A stretch of DNA of 64,000 nucleotides from positions 21,553,306 through 21,617,305 of the forward strand of contig CM065168.1 of assembly GCA_033026295.1 (NCBI GenBank). Reading direction: 5' to 3'. Each line of letters begins with the position of its first letter. The first letter of the stretch is position 1. The stretch is from Channa striata (taxonomy: Eukaryota > Chordata > Actinopteri > Anabantiformes > Channidae). Of this stretch, positions 13,552 to 25,044 are shown in pieces. A program made the translations under genes and the position numbers. The notes beneath the pieces were generated by a model that did not search any database, was not told where the DNA came from, and saw only the letters and a program-made list of their open reading frames with translations.

Positions 13552-13640
13552 GCTTGAGTTCAAAGACAAGTCAAGTCGCGAATGACAGACTTCCACGCCA
13601 TCGTTAAAGGTTCCAGACTTACGACAGCATGTCAACACTG
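13552..13640 (+). other. ncoa3: probable ncoa3 non-coding exon 2
   Basis: An 89-base segment between a good acceptor (CTTTATTGCAG) and a consensus donor (CTG|GTAAGG). It contains an ATG at 13582 opening a short frame that, if spliced to the exon at 23170, stops after 22 codons. It has no similarity I can name; support is splice-site quality and position only. Confidence 0.4.
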
Positions 13641-16299
13641 GTAAGGCATGTGTCAGATAATTTATAACTGCCCCTGATTTTTTTTATTTTTTATAACACT
13701 TATTTCTTAATTGGGCTTTTTTAAAATTTTACCTCATTTATGGATAATGTGGAAAATGTTCTTTTTACAGTTACTGTTTTTCACTGAGCTTGGTGACGAA
13801 GCCACTGTTTATGTAGCCTGTTGTTAAAGCAATACTTCAGTCAAAAGGTTGCTGCTCTGGAGCTTACCATGGTCCCCAGAATAGCCGAGCTAACACTTTC
13901 CTCCTTACATTGCCACATCACATCCAGCAATGGACCAGTGGCATATTTTATCTATCAAAGAATTTAAACCTTAGGTCATTAGTCTGATCTGGTATTCTGT
14001 TTGTAGGTGGTTCTACATTTGGCAGCTCTGTATTTCCATTTTGTTAGTATCTTTTGGTAGGCTCGTCATTGTCTTATTGGAAGGTTAGGGTGATGTTACC
14101 GTTCTGGAAGCAGACATTCTTATATGGGATTATATTATTTCAAAAATAGGAAAAGTAATAGAATTAAGAGACCCATAAATATTTGCTGCCATAATCCAAA
14201 CCTGTTTAATGTGGCTATGCTTGAAATTCAGTGTAAGCTAAACATTAAAAGTTTGGCTTTAATAAGACATTGTAGTACATTGACAGTTGAGAAGACCAAA
14301 AATGCTTTGACCCTACTTAATCAATGTGTGCATTTATAGTGTCACAGCTGTTGGTCACATATGGGTTGGTATGCTTTTTCTAATAAAAATTGAAACAATC
14401 CTCTTAGATATATACAGCTTTTCCACATAAAGCCAAACTAAAATGTTTCCATTTATTAACAGTATTCTGTTTGAATGACTAATTGTTTGTACTAGAAAAA
14501 GATTTACAGTTATAAGCAGGATATAGTTCCCACACAACAATTCTTTCTAAATCAGCATAAAAATGTCTGTCGTGGTGGATTTCACTTGAGATAGCTTGAA
14601 GGCGTGATGATCAGTACAATATGTGCAGAGCATTTTGCTGACTTATCTAGATAAGTATAGTTTTTCTGTGATGTAAGCATATGAGTTCTGAGATTTGCAA
14701 GGGATTCAGTCAGGCACAAGACATTAGATTTTGCTTTTCCTTTCACCTGAAACTTTTAAATAGTTTGATCTGTCTGAAGTTTAATTTATTCACGTGGTGT
14801 AATTTTACTGTACATATTCTTGGGAAACTATGTTCATAGTTTTACAGCAGCACTACCAACATGTGCTGACATGTTGCCGTTAAGCTTTTATACTTGGCAT
14901 TCGATGTGTCTGACAGGCGGGTCTGAAGTCTTTAACTGAGAGAAAATCAAGCTGCAGACAAAGTTTTATGAAGAATGCCTAATATCAAAAATTCTGATAT
15001 AGTTTTTTTTTTCAAAATGTAATTGGGAGGTACAATATATGTGATTAGCAATTTAAATATTGAAAACACTATAGACCTTACCATCCGCTGTCATAAAGTT
15101 GTGCAGTAATTTAGTTGTAGTTTTTTCATTTAATAGCTTCCTTTCCATGGCTTGATTTAGAAAAAATAAAACTAAAAACTATGCAACAAAAAAATAAAAT
15201 AAAAGAACCGGTTACCTGTTTACACCTAACATAAATGGTGAAAACATATCCTTGAGTTTTGTTGCTGCCTCACCACAAATAACTTCAGCTTGGATCTAAA
15301 GACTAAAGAAGAGAAATGTTTTCTAGGGTTCCACGAGCAGCAAAAATAAAATGTTTAGACTGTGGGCTGGAGCCTAGAGTCTTTAAGATGCATTTTACAG
15401 TGTCCCAGCATCAGTTTGCAATCGTAGGTCACATGTCCATTAAATCGGTGTGTGTCATGCTTTGGCCACTCCTGTAAAGGGACTTGATTAGCAGCACAGT
15501 CTTAATCACTCAGCAGATGAGAACAGAGTGCAGTGTCACAAAGACAAAAACAAACACACAGTTGGATTATGGCTGTGTGTGCATGTGTCCAGTTTGACTG
15601 AGCCACTCTGATATGATTCCCAAACAGCTTTCCTAGTGTTATGATACAAGGCCAGCAGAGCGTCCCACTTCTTTCCCCCAAATGCCATCTCTGTTTGTTT
15701 TTCAAATCATAGTCTATGCGAACCCTTTATCCAGCATATGCATTTGAACGGATTTTTTATAGTGGTAACCTAGAAGCAAAAGACATTTGGGCTGTATGAA
15801 TGGCAGCTATTTAAAAGCAGTGCATACCAAAATTAGATAAAGGATATTTTTCATTACTTTTTTAAGTTTTTATTTAAGGTCAACAGCTCAACAGAGTGAG
15901 AGATTCAAGCAAAGCAGGTATTAATCGTTTTGTAAAAGTGCATAACTGAGAGCAAATAAAAAAAACAGTGTTTGTCTTTTACCTGGTGTCTCTGTCAACA
16001 TATAAAACTGGCAACTTTAAAGAATGAAAAATAAGTAGTAAGGAGAGCAATCGGAGATGGGGAGGGTGCATTTGTGAAACTGGCGTCAGACCATCTTTTG
16101 AGTGGAATTCTTTTCAGGGGTCAGAGTTCAGGTGCTGCAGTGTGGTGCTGTGATTGGCTGAGGAAAGGTGAAACGAAAACCACAGTAAACTTTTGACCCC
16201 AGCGCAGGAGCTCTGCAGGAACGCCCAGCCCCAGCTCTGGCGTGGTGGAACAGAGCCCGCTCTCTTCCTGTGTTTACTCCACCAATCCAACAGGGACGA

Positions 16300-16395
16300 T
16301 GGAGAGAGCGGGAGGGGGAGGGAGCACCGAGAGGGAGGAGAGAAGGACACAAGCGCGGGAGGGAGGGAGGGAGGGGAGGGAGGAAGGGAACGAAG
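16300..16395 (+). repeat. purine-rich (GGGA/GGA) tract
   Basis: An almost pure G+A strand with repeated GGGAGGGAGG blocks, next to a CpG-containing patch with a GATTGG reverse CCAAT at about 16152. The G-runs could form a G-quadruplex or triplex. Possible alternative promoter or enhancer inside an ncoa3 intron; inference only. Confidence 0.6.
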
Positions 16396-18899
16396 AAAAC
16401 ATTCAGAGCTGCTCTGTGGTCTGAAAATTAATACCTGCTTTTTTACAACAGTTAAAACATTTTCACAAATGCAGCTTCTGAAAGCAAAGTTGAATCAAAG
16501 CACAGCCTTTTATATCACCATGAGCTCATATAAACATATTGTTAAAAGTAATTACAATGGTTGACATATCTTCACAGTGAATTTTCCATGGCTTCATGAG
16601 ATTCATCATCTGCATTTGCATCAGTTGCTTGTGAAGATATGTGTGTTATCAGACTGTGCAGCATGGAGGCTGATCGGACCCTTGTGTTCTGGTTCCACAG
16701 ATAAAAGGCTTTTTAGCCATTGATTAATGAACTAATTTCCATAATGTTAGCTTTGTGTTGATCACAGCTGCCTGCATCTTGTTTGGTCATTTTGGACTTC
16801 TTAGAATGATGCAGCCTCCTCACTCTTTCCACTTTGCTATATGCAAGCTCACTCAACATAAAGGGATTGTTATAAATGCACTATTACTGTGGTGCTATGC
16901 GATTAGCTTGCTGGTTTATTCGGTGCCTGCGTGGGTCCTTTCCTATTCCTTTCGGTTCTTTGTCTGTTTTAATGATGGATAGTTGTAAGAGATGTGACAC
17001 ACACATACACACACAGTGGAATCTGCCATCTCTTTGTTTCCACCATCATTTATTTTCCCTGGTTTTTCTATATGTTGCAGTTTCTGTGAGAAAAACGGGA
17101 AGATGCGCACACAGCCTGCCTGATCTGAGTGTGTGATGTGAGCATTGCGCGAAGGTGGGGGATGTTTTTTTTCCTAGATGGAAAAAAGCACTCCTATGAA
17201 GGCAGTTTTCTCTCTGCTACCCTCTCTCCTTTGCCACAGACATCTATTATTATGGCTACAAGTTTAAAGAAATAGCTACCAAGTTAAATAGCTGTTCTGT
17301 GTTACTGCTTCAGTGTGCTCCTATGCGTTTGGTAATATCATTTATTTCAGCATCTGTAAGGTGGCTTACAGATGGGTTGTTTTTCAGTTAATGTAAATTT
17401 GTACCAAATTTATTTCTTATCTTCAACTTTGGGCCAGACTCGGGTCTGGAAACTGTATAAATGTATACAAATGTACAGAACAAAGCTGGTCATTTACAGA
17501 CTTGTTGGTCGGTTAAATTTAACCTTGAGGTTGGAAAAATGAGGCTTCATTTTGGCTGATGCTTTTCCAAAATGAGCATGTGTTTTCTGTCTTCCATTCC
17601 AACTCCCAGTCCTGTTCTCTTCTATTTTTTTCATGTGGACATCACTACCGTGGTTTTGAAAGGTGTGCTGGTTTTGAAAAGCTGAATTTTATTAGATTTT
17701 TTTTAAGTTTAAGTTGGTCACATTTGTTGAGGGTTTCCCATTCTCAAGATATATCAGAGTGAATTTTGTGAAACTGAAAAACAAAAAATGGCCACAGTAT
17801 TTTTAAGATCTATTTGAGCCAAGTTTTACTACAGACAAACTAAGTGTGTGGATGTGTGTTTTCCCTCTAGTTTCTACACTTTGCTGGAATTCCATGGCAG
17901 CTAAATGGAGTCTTTCCCTGAACAATTTACAGCTTCATTTTTCCAGCATCAACATTGTACACACATGCTTGACATATGTCCTCTTCTTCCCCAGCTTTAA
18001 ATCTCATTGTCGGTCAGCATTCTCTCTGTCTTGCCATCAAACCCTCTGGCTCCAGTCTTAGTAGCCCATGTTTCATTAACATCATTTGTGACGTTTGGAG
18101 GGAAAGGGCCAATAAGAAAACAAGAGGCGCCTTATGAAAAATGTTTGCCTCTGGAAGTTACCGTCCCCCAAAATTAAGGGGAATTTCCAAAATGTCAAGA
18201 TGATAGATGCATGCTAATGTGAAATTTTGTTCTAAATTGCATAAAACAACAGTAATGCTGTCTATGGTCCCCTTGTTTTTGTGCTTTACTTACTTTTGCA
18301 CAGACCTCACAATAATAAAAGTTCATGTCACGCTCTGAGTGTGGTTAACTTTTGACACGTTTTTAATATGTAACTATGTAGACTCAGAACATAACAGATT
18401 AGTGAGTGTGAGCTCCAATTTCTTTCTATTTTTCCCTATCTTTCCTATCCATTTCCCTTTCCCCTACCATATTTTAAATGACATTATTTACACTGAGTGG
18501 TCAGAGCTCTTAAGTGTTTTATTCACAGTATGTAAATTTACATTTATTCACTCAATTATGCATTTTCTTCTCTTTGTCTCAGAGCTGGGCTTTCTGTTTA
18601 ATACAACAATTTAACTTTCTTAAATCTGCAATTTATAAAACACTAATAAGGGCATTGTATCTTAAATGATGGACAGAGAGCTGTAGCTTACAATAGGGCT
18701 GAGTAATGTAGCCTATAAATAATTTAAATGAAAATAAAAAATAATTTTAAGCTATATCATGATTTATGATATATATCTTAATATTCGAAATCTACTGGAA
18801 AGCATTTCATTAATTAATGCTTAATTTAACCCTTTAATGCACATAATCATAACAGTGATGTAAGCATATGCTTGCTCCTGTGACATATTCTTAACCGCC

Positions 18900-19412
18900 A
18901 TTTTATTAGGTACAGCTTGCTTGTACCAGGTTGAACCCACTTTTGCCTTCAGAACTGCAGTAATTCCTAATGGCATAAATTTAATATGGTGCTAGAAACA
19001 TTTCCTAGTATTTTTGGCCTATATTAACATGGTAGCTTCACTCGGTTGCGGCAGATTTGTCAGTTGCTCATACGCGATATGGATCTCCCACTACACCACA
19101 TCCCAAAGGTGCTATTTGGATTGGTATCTGGTGACTGGTGAGGCCATTTAAGTACTGCAAACTTATTGTCTTGTTCAAAAAAATAGTTTGGGAAGAATTT
19201 TGCTTGGTAACATGGCATGTTATTTTGCTAGAAGTAGCCGTCAGACGCTTGGCACGCTGTGGTCATAAAGGGATCGGCATGGTCAGCAACAATACTCATG
19301 TAGTCTGTGGCATTTAATCAGTGCTTAGTTTGTGCCCACGTTGGACCCCACACAAGGGGTGGGGCTTTTTTTATATTTTAGGAAAATATCCCCCACATCA
19401 TTATAACTCCAC
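18900..19412 (+). mobile_element. degraded teleost interspersed repeat (DNA-transposon-derived type)
   Basis: The segment begins TTATTAGGTACAGCTTGC and passes through GCCTTCAGAACTGCAGTAAT, CACCACATCCCAAAGGTGCT, GGTCATAAAGGGATCGGCAT and TATCCCCCACATCATTA. I recognise these in order from a very common fish genomic repeat (TTATTAGGTACA...CCTTCAGAACTGC...CCCAAAGGTGCTCTATTGGA). This copy has many substitutions and indels and lacks the far end of the consensus, so it is an old fragment. I cannot assign the superfamily with confidence. Confidence 0.75.
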
Positions 19413-19986
19413 AAGCATATGTGACTCAGAGCTAGATTGTGTCAGTGTGATATTTCAACTCAACAGTCTCACTCAATCTGATGCATTTTATTGGCACACT
19501 TTTTAAATGTCACCTAAGGATCAATGTCACAGTTACATTAAACTTTAGGTTTTTTTTCTAGTAAAGTGAAACTGTTTGGAGTAAGTTTTGAAGTAATTCA
19601 GCTGCTGTATAATTATTGTGGCAGATGCTGCTGTTGAACTGTACTGTACACAGAGAGAAGATTGTGTATTTAGCCCAGCTTAATTGAAACAGAAATGAAT
19701 AAAACCTCCTGTTAGTAAAACACAACAAAGCTCACAGCATCACACACTGCAGCCTCCAGGATGTTCATACAGTTAAATCAGCTCACGTTGTAACTTAATA
19801 AAGGAAGGATTTGTGTATGTATTCAGTTATTTAAAAATAGCATATGTTTAACATTTTTATTTTAGGGTAAGAAATTCCATATGATCCTAATATATATGTG
19901 TCATTTCTGTCATTGTATGATCCTAATATGATTTGTTATTCCAATCTATACTGCAGTGAATCTCACATTGACTGCCTGCTAGACTG

Positions 19987-20411
19987 AAGCCCCTTTCACA
20001 CATGCACTGGAATTCTGACATTCTTCTAACCCCCTCTGCGGGGGGTGTATGAGAGAGCAAAGATGTCAGGGTGAGACGCTCCTGACATTATCTGGACTTT
20101 ATCCCGCGAGCCCTCCAGTATTATGTTCGTATTATGTGCGTGAGCTCGTGCCTGCAGCACATTGCTCTGTTTCTATCAGTCAACTGCTGTTGTAGTAGAG
20201 TGAACTTTTTCTTTAATTTAATTTAATAATTGTCCATATGTCCAATGTACATTAAACAAAACACTGTTTCCCATCCTAAGTTTTCTGTTCAGTGTTTTCT
20301 GTGTGCACTGAAATCAAGCACGTTTGTTACACTGTCCATGTGAAACACAACTGAACACTGAGGCTGAGTGATCTCCTGACATTGTCAAGAGTTCATATGT
20401 AAAACAAGCTT
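19987..20411 (+). mobile_element. MITE-like element, copy 1
   Basis: Starts AAGCCCCTTTCACACATG and ends CATATGTAAAACAAGCTT, whose reverse complement (AAGCTTGTTTTACATATG) resembles the start, so the ends form imperfect inverted repeats of about 18 bases. Internal blocks (GGAATTCTGACATTCT, ATCTGGACTTT, GAGCCCTCCAG, ACTGAAATCAAGC, TGATCTCCTG) recur in the same order in the copy at 20908-21295. About 425 bases with no coding capacity, consistent with a non-autonomous DNA transposon. Confidence 0.6.
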
Positions 20412-20907
20412 AAGGTTAAGTTTCTCAGGCCCTCACGGGCCAGTAAGTTGGCATGTCAGTTTGAACTACCCAATGAAACAATTGAATAGTCAACAGGAAG
20501 CCACCCCTCTTCCTTGTGAGAAGATACCTTGTATGGGATGATTGACTAATGTTTTAGCAAAAAACCCTAGAGACTCCAAAGTTATGGAATTTTTACCATG
20601 TGGTGCATAAAGCAAAATACAGCTACTATTAACCAGACTTCAAGGGGGTTGACCCTGGTATTCTTTGTTGCTCAAAATACTAGTACCACTAGTTGAAGTG
20701 ATCTGGGTGCATAAATGGCCTGTTTCATCCAGTACCAAGTTTCCCCTGTTAAGAATTTGAATGAATAATTTATCTATTGTGGTTATATTTTCCTTCATAT
20801 AACCTTCACAAACATAATACGTTATATACTGTTGGTGCTTAAACAATAGGTTTGCTTCAACCTGGTTTCAAAAAGATCAGAGTTATTAGAGACTCTTAAG
20901 CTGTCAG

Positions 20908-21295
20908 TAGCCCCTTTCACATATGCATTGGAATTCTGACATTCTCATTTCTCTGTCAGGAAGGAGTGTATGTGTGAATGCATTGTCTGGACTTTCTTGT
21001 TGAGCCCTCTGGTGCAATGTCTGTATTACGTGTGCGATCTTGTGCATGTCGCACACTGCACCGTCCCTAACTGTCACGAGAATTTAAAGCGAGCAAATGG
21101 GCATGCTGATGATGTCATATTGTGGCTACTGTCCACACTGATCGTGTACTGAAATCAAGCGGAGTTTAACAAGTGAGGACTCGTTTTACTCTGGTGATCT
21201 CCTGCTGTGTCTTACATGTGCGAAAAGCCACTACAGACCATGTCTGAAGCTGAATTGTGCTAATCTTGTCTGGAGTTCATATGTTAAACAGGCTA
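20908..21295 (+). mobile_element. MITE-like element, copy 2
   Basis: Ends TAGCCCCTTTCACATATG and CATATGTTAAACAGGCTA; as inverted repeats they match at 15 of 18 positions. A TA on each outer edge could be a target-site duplication. It shares ordered internal blocks with the copy at 19987-20411 in the same orientation but is clearly diverged. Non-coding. Confidence 0.6.
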
Positions 21296-22262
21296 GTGAG
21301 GGGAACAGACTGTTAATCAAGGGACAGACAGCCTATCGTTGTTCAAGGGGATGTGATATATATCACTTACGATAAAATCTAAGTTGTGCTTTAATTGTCC
21401 TCTTAATCTTGTGCATACTGATGCTATAGAGTATGTCACTCACTTTGGAGGAAGGAACCTTGACTTGAAAAGCTGATTTCTTAACTGTCTAGTAAATGGG
21501 CTGGTTACTGAAAGTAGGATAGGCGATTAGGGAAACCTGGCTGGCCCAGGTACATCTCGTCCGAAGAATGCTTATTTCGTTGCCATTTATACATGTAACA
21601 AGGTTTGTAATCACATTTGTCCAACAGCGCACGTGCATAGCAAAATGCTGCAAACAGGACAAAGCAGGATAAATACGAAGTGATCATTAACAACAAATGA
21701 TTAACAAAGACAAATTGCCTTTCAGAAGTCTACATTAGTTGCTTTCCACCTTTAATAGGTGTGTGTGTCTTTTCTTTTCTTCCCCCCCTGGGTTCACAGC
21801 CCTAAAAAAATGATCTCCTGCAGCGTTTTCTGTTACTTTAAAGTTAAAATCTGTGAACCACGCTCCAGTCCATTCAAAACCTTTTTAGACGCTCTTTAGT
21901 TTTTTAAATTTGGTTATGTTTCAGCCTGATACTACAGTATTTTGTTTTAATTTGATTCACCTACAATCTATTTTCACGAATTTTTGGGGGTTTTTTTTCG
22001 AAAAAATTATCCAAAACTGTGAACATATGAAAAAAATGGAGCTCATTTCTCTATTTCTGTGATAAATAATTCAACTGCTGCATTAGCTCAGTAGCAGCTC
22101 TGCATTAAAGGACTGGTGTGATCAGTGGTCTGTGGTGAAGCATCTTACACACATACACAGAGTAGGTAGCCAACTTGTAACTACTGCCTGTGTGTGCAGC
22201 TGTAATGTCTGAGTTAGACGTGTGAATATTCCAAACTTACTTGAAGTGATGTAGTAGGGTTT

Positions 22263-22299
<37 letters not shown>
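22263..22299. repeat. (TTG)12 microsatellite
   Basis: Uninterrupted TTG trinucleotide run in the inferred ncoa3 5' intron. Confidence 0.95.
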
Positions 22300-23169
22300 C
22301 ATGTCAGGTTTATCTTTGGGACTAAGATGATGGCGCTAAAGGTTATTGGTTTTGGAGCAGTTTGTACCCACAATGAAGACACGGCCCTCGCAGTATTTGG
22401 GTTATGTCTCAATAACATGTTCCTCAATCTAAAATGGGGCTTAAAAAATCCTAACCAAAATTATTAGATCTAAACAGCGATTTTGAAATTTAAAAAAGTA
22501 TACGCAGACATTGGTGACTGGCAAAGAAAGGCCTTTTTTATTCTAGGATTATAAGTACTTAAAGTAATGAAAACCCTTGAGTGTTAACAAATATAAATAC
22601 TGTGTTTAAAAAAAGGATAGTTAAGAAAGAGACTGACCTGCCCAGTTACCATAAATAATCATGTGCAACAAACGAAGCATTGCCTTCGTCGCTGTATAGC
22701 CAACCAGGAAAAGTCTGGTGAGAGTTTAAGTTTGGAAACCATTTGATTCATTTTTTCACGAACTGTCTGACTCTTGTGAAAGTCGTATTGTTTGCACACT
22801 GTTTTGTTTTTTGATTTGAGTTTGCTAAGCTTTAGAAACCCGAAATGGCCAGCAGCAAATATATAAGGTGTGAATAGGAACCAGGGTGACAACTAAGCAG
22901 CCTAATAAACATATTATGTAAATAGGGTGGATGAGTGGCCACATTTCCAGGAAAGGGAAATGATGACGCAGTGGAACTGGCTGAGGGGAGGACGCAAACA
23001 GGATGCTATCTGCTGTGGCTTCCTGTGCAATTTTAGAAATCTTTTTTTTTCCCCATGAATTATGATAGTTTCAAAGAAAGAAGTGTGGCGCCATTATCAA
23101 CTCATTTTGAGACCCCTAGAAATTCAGAGAGTACCACAGTTTATGACCCTATTTTCTTTCTGTTTTCAG

Positions 23170-23237
23170 GAGATGTTAAGACCTTAAAGCGACACTAGAC
23201 CCTGAATGGAGCTTGACTGGGGCTTGTACTGGCCAAG
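23170..23237 (+). other. ncoa3: probable ncoa3 non-coding exon 3
   Basis: A 68-base segment after a strong acceptor (TTTCTGTTTTCAG) and before donor CCAAG|GTGAGG, 1.8 kb upstream of the start-codon exon. It contains stops in several frames. Support is splice signals and position, so an alternative or spurious exon is possible. Confidence 0.45.
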
Positions 23238-25025
23238 GTGAGGATGTGGTGAATGTAGAAAAACATACACTTGCACATACTTGTACACTCACTCGAGGTG
23301 GACTTTCTTTAAAAGCTTTAAAACATTTTATTTTTAAATATTAAATGTTATATTTCTCACATTGGCAGCTCCTGTATGTGAATTTTTAAAATATGTAAGT
23401 TGAGTGAATAAATGAGACCTAATGCTGTGGAAACAAAGGCACAGTAAATTGTATGGTAGTTCTATAGTTGTACTGCAGTTCTCCATGGTTTTCAGCATTG
23501 CTAACCCACAACCAGTGGCAGCCGTACTACCTTGCAATGCTTTCCCTGTTCTTACTAAAAGCAGGCTCAGCTGCGATGTTTGTCCGTTTCAGGATGTGAG
23601 TTTGGTTGAGGGCTGATGTCATCTTTCTCCACTGCTGCAGAGGTGAGCCTTAGGACAGAAACCAGGAAGGAAGGAAGGAAGAGAGAAGGGAGGCCAGCAG
23701 GAGTCATAGCCGGATCAGGACAGGCTGATCTGGAGAGGGGTGCTGAAAGCTAGACAGACACAAAGCATGCGATGCAGATTTATGGTGCAGACTGTGTGTC
23801 TGAGACTTGGTGCTCTTTTAGTAGCACTAGTAGTAGAGAGTGAATGGGCTTCATGTCCTAGCCTGCTGTTGCGGAAAAGGAATTGCATAATGGGTCCCAT
23901 CCGTTCTACAGTTTTCCACTCTGGAATGAGCTCACTCAGTGTTAAGAGTGCTTGTGTGCGCGCACATGCACACATGTAGACACAAAGTCCAGAATAGAGT
24001 TGTAGTAAAACAGTTTGGTTGCACAGCGGCAGGCTACCGGTATATGTGTGTTTCAGCTTGGGAATAGGAAAGAGCAGTGACCTTAGAAGCTAGCCATAGA
24101 GGTTTCCTCTGACATGAACTTTTAGGGGTCAGTCACAGGGCAGTTCCAGAGCTGAAAACAAGGGCACGCTCGTGAGCGCAGTACTTATATATCAAGAGAG
24201 CAAGGGAGGGAAGAGAAGGGAGGGGTTGTCTGAGGATGGTATGGGAGGAAAAGAGCAGTTAAAGCCTAGTGACTGAAGCCTAGTATGGAAAGTGCAGAGT
24301 AAAGAGAATGCGGAAGAAGGATCAGTTTTACTAGTCCCTGGAAAACACTGTGGATCCTTGTCTGGATCGTTTCTAGGCTCCATAAGCCAGAGCAGAGTGG
24401 GTGTTTTTACTAAACAGTCAGACAGAGGCAAGCTGTTGAATATATGCCTTGCTGGAAGAGAAGCTACAAAAACCCAATTCTTTTACAGGCTCGGCTGTAA
24501 CAAGCCTTAACATGTAAGTGCACTAGAAATGTTTTTTATATTGAACGTGTCTGTGTGTTAGCACTGCTAGCAAAGTGGTATAATTCTAGCGGGCATGCTG
24601 GCTGAACGCAGAATGACCCATCTCCCCTGAGGCTCCAAATCACTACATCATCATCAGTTGCTCCTCACAGTGGAACAGATGAGATTTCACTCGCATCAAG
24701 CATTTAGCTGGAACCAAGGCTGCTTTACTTACTGTATAGTCTACCATCATTATGTTGTAGGAATGTACAAAATCCACCCAATGTATATCCTTAATAGCTC
24801 TGATTTTGCAGTTTTTTTCCTTTACTCAATACTAAGCTTTGGCATATGTTTTGAGGGGATTTGACAAGAACCCGACTGCTCAGGACACTTCCCAATCCAC
24901 ACTTACACTTTGATTAGATTGTAACTTACACACACAAAACAAACGTGAGCATGTAAAACTACATTCTCATTTAATTTGTACTGCCTGTAAACCTATATGG
25001 TGTGTGTGTGTGTGTGCGCTTTCAG
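23238..25025 (+). other. ncoa3 5' intron C (non-coding)
   Basis: Sequence between the probable last untranslated exon and the start-codon exon. It holds GGAA/GGAG patches (23665-23690, 24195-24230) and a short GT run (25001-25015) just ahead of the acceptor at 25025. No exon is recognised. Confidence 0.5.
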
Positions 25026-25044
25026 GTGCTGATATGTGCTGAAA

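Larger units (their letters stand above)
13641..23169 (+). other. ncoa3 5' intron B (non-coding, repeat-bearing)
   Basis: A 9.5-kb intron if the flanking exons are right. It includes a GC/GA-rich patch at 16114-16395, a teleost interspersed repeat at about 18900-19412, two related MITE-like copies at 19987-20411 and 20908-21295, and a (TTG)12 run at 22263-22299. No coding exon is supportable. Confidence 0.45.
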
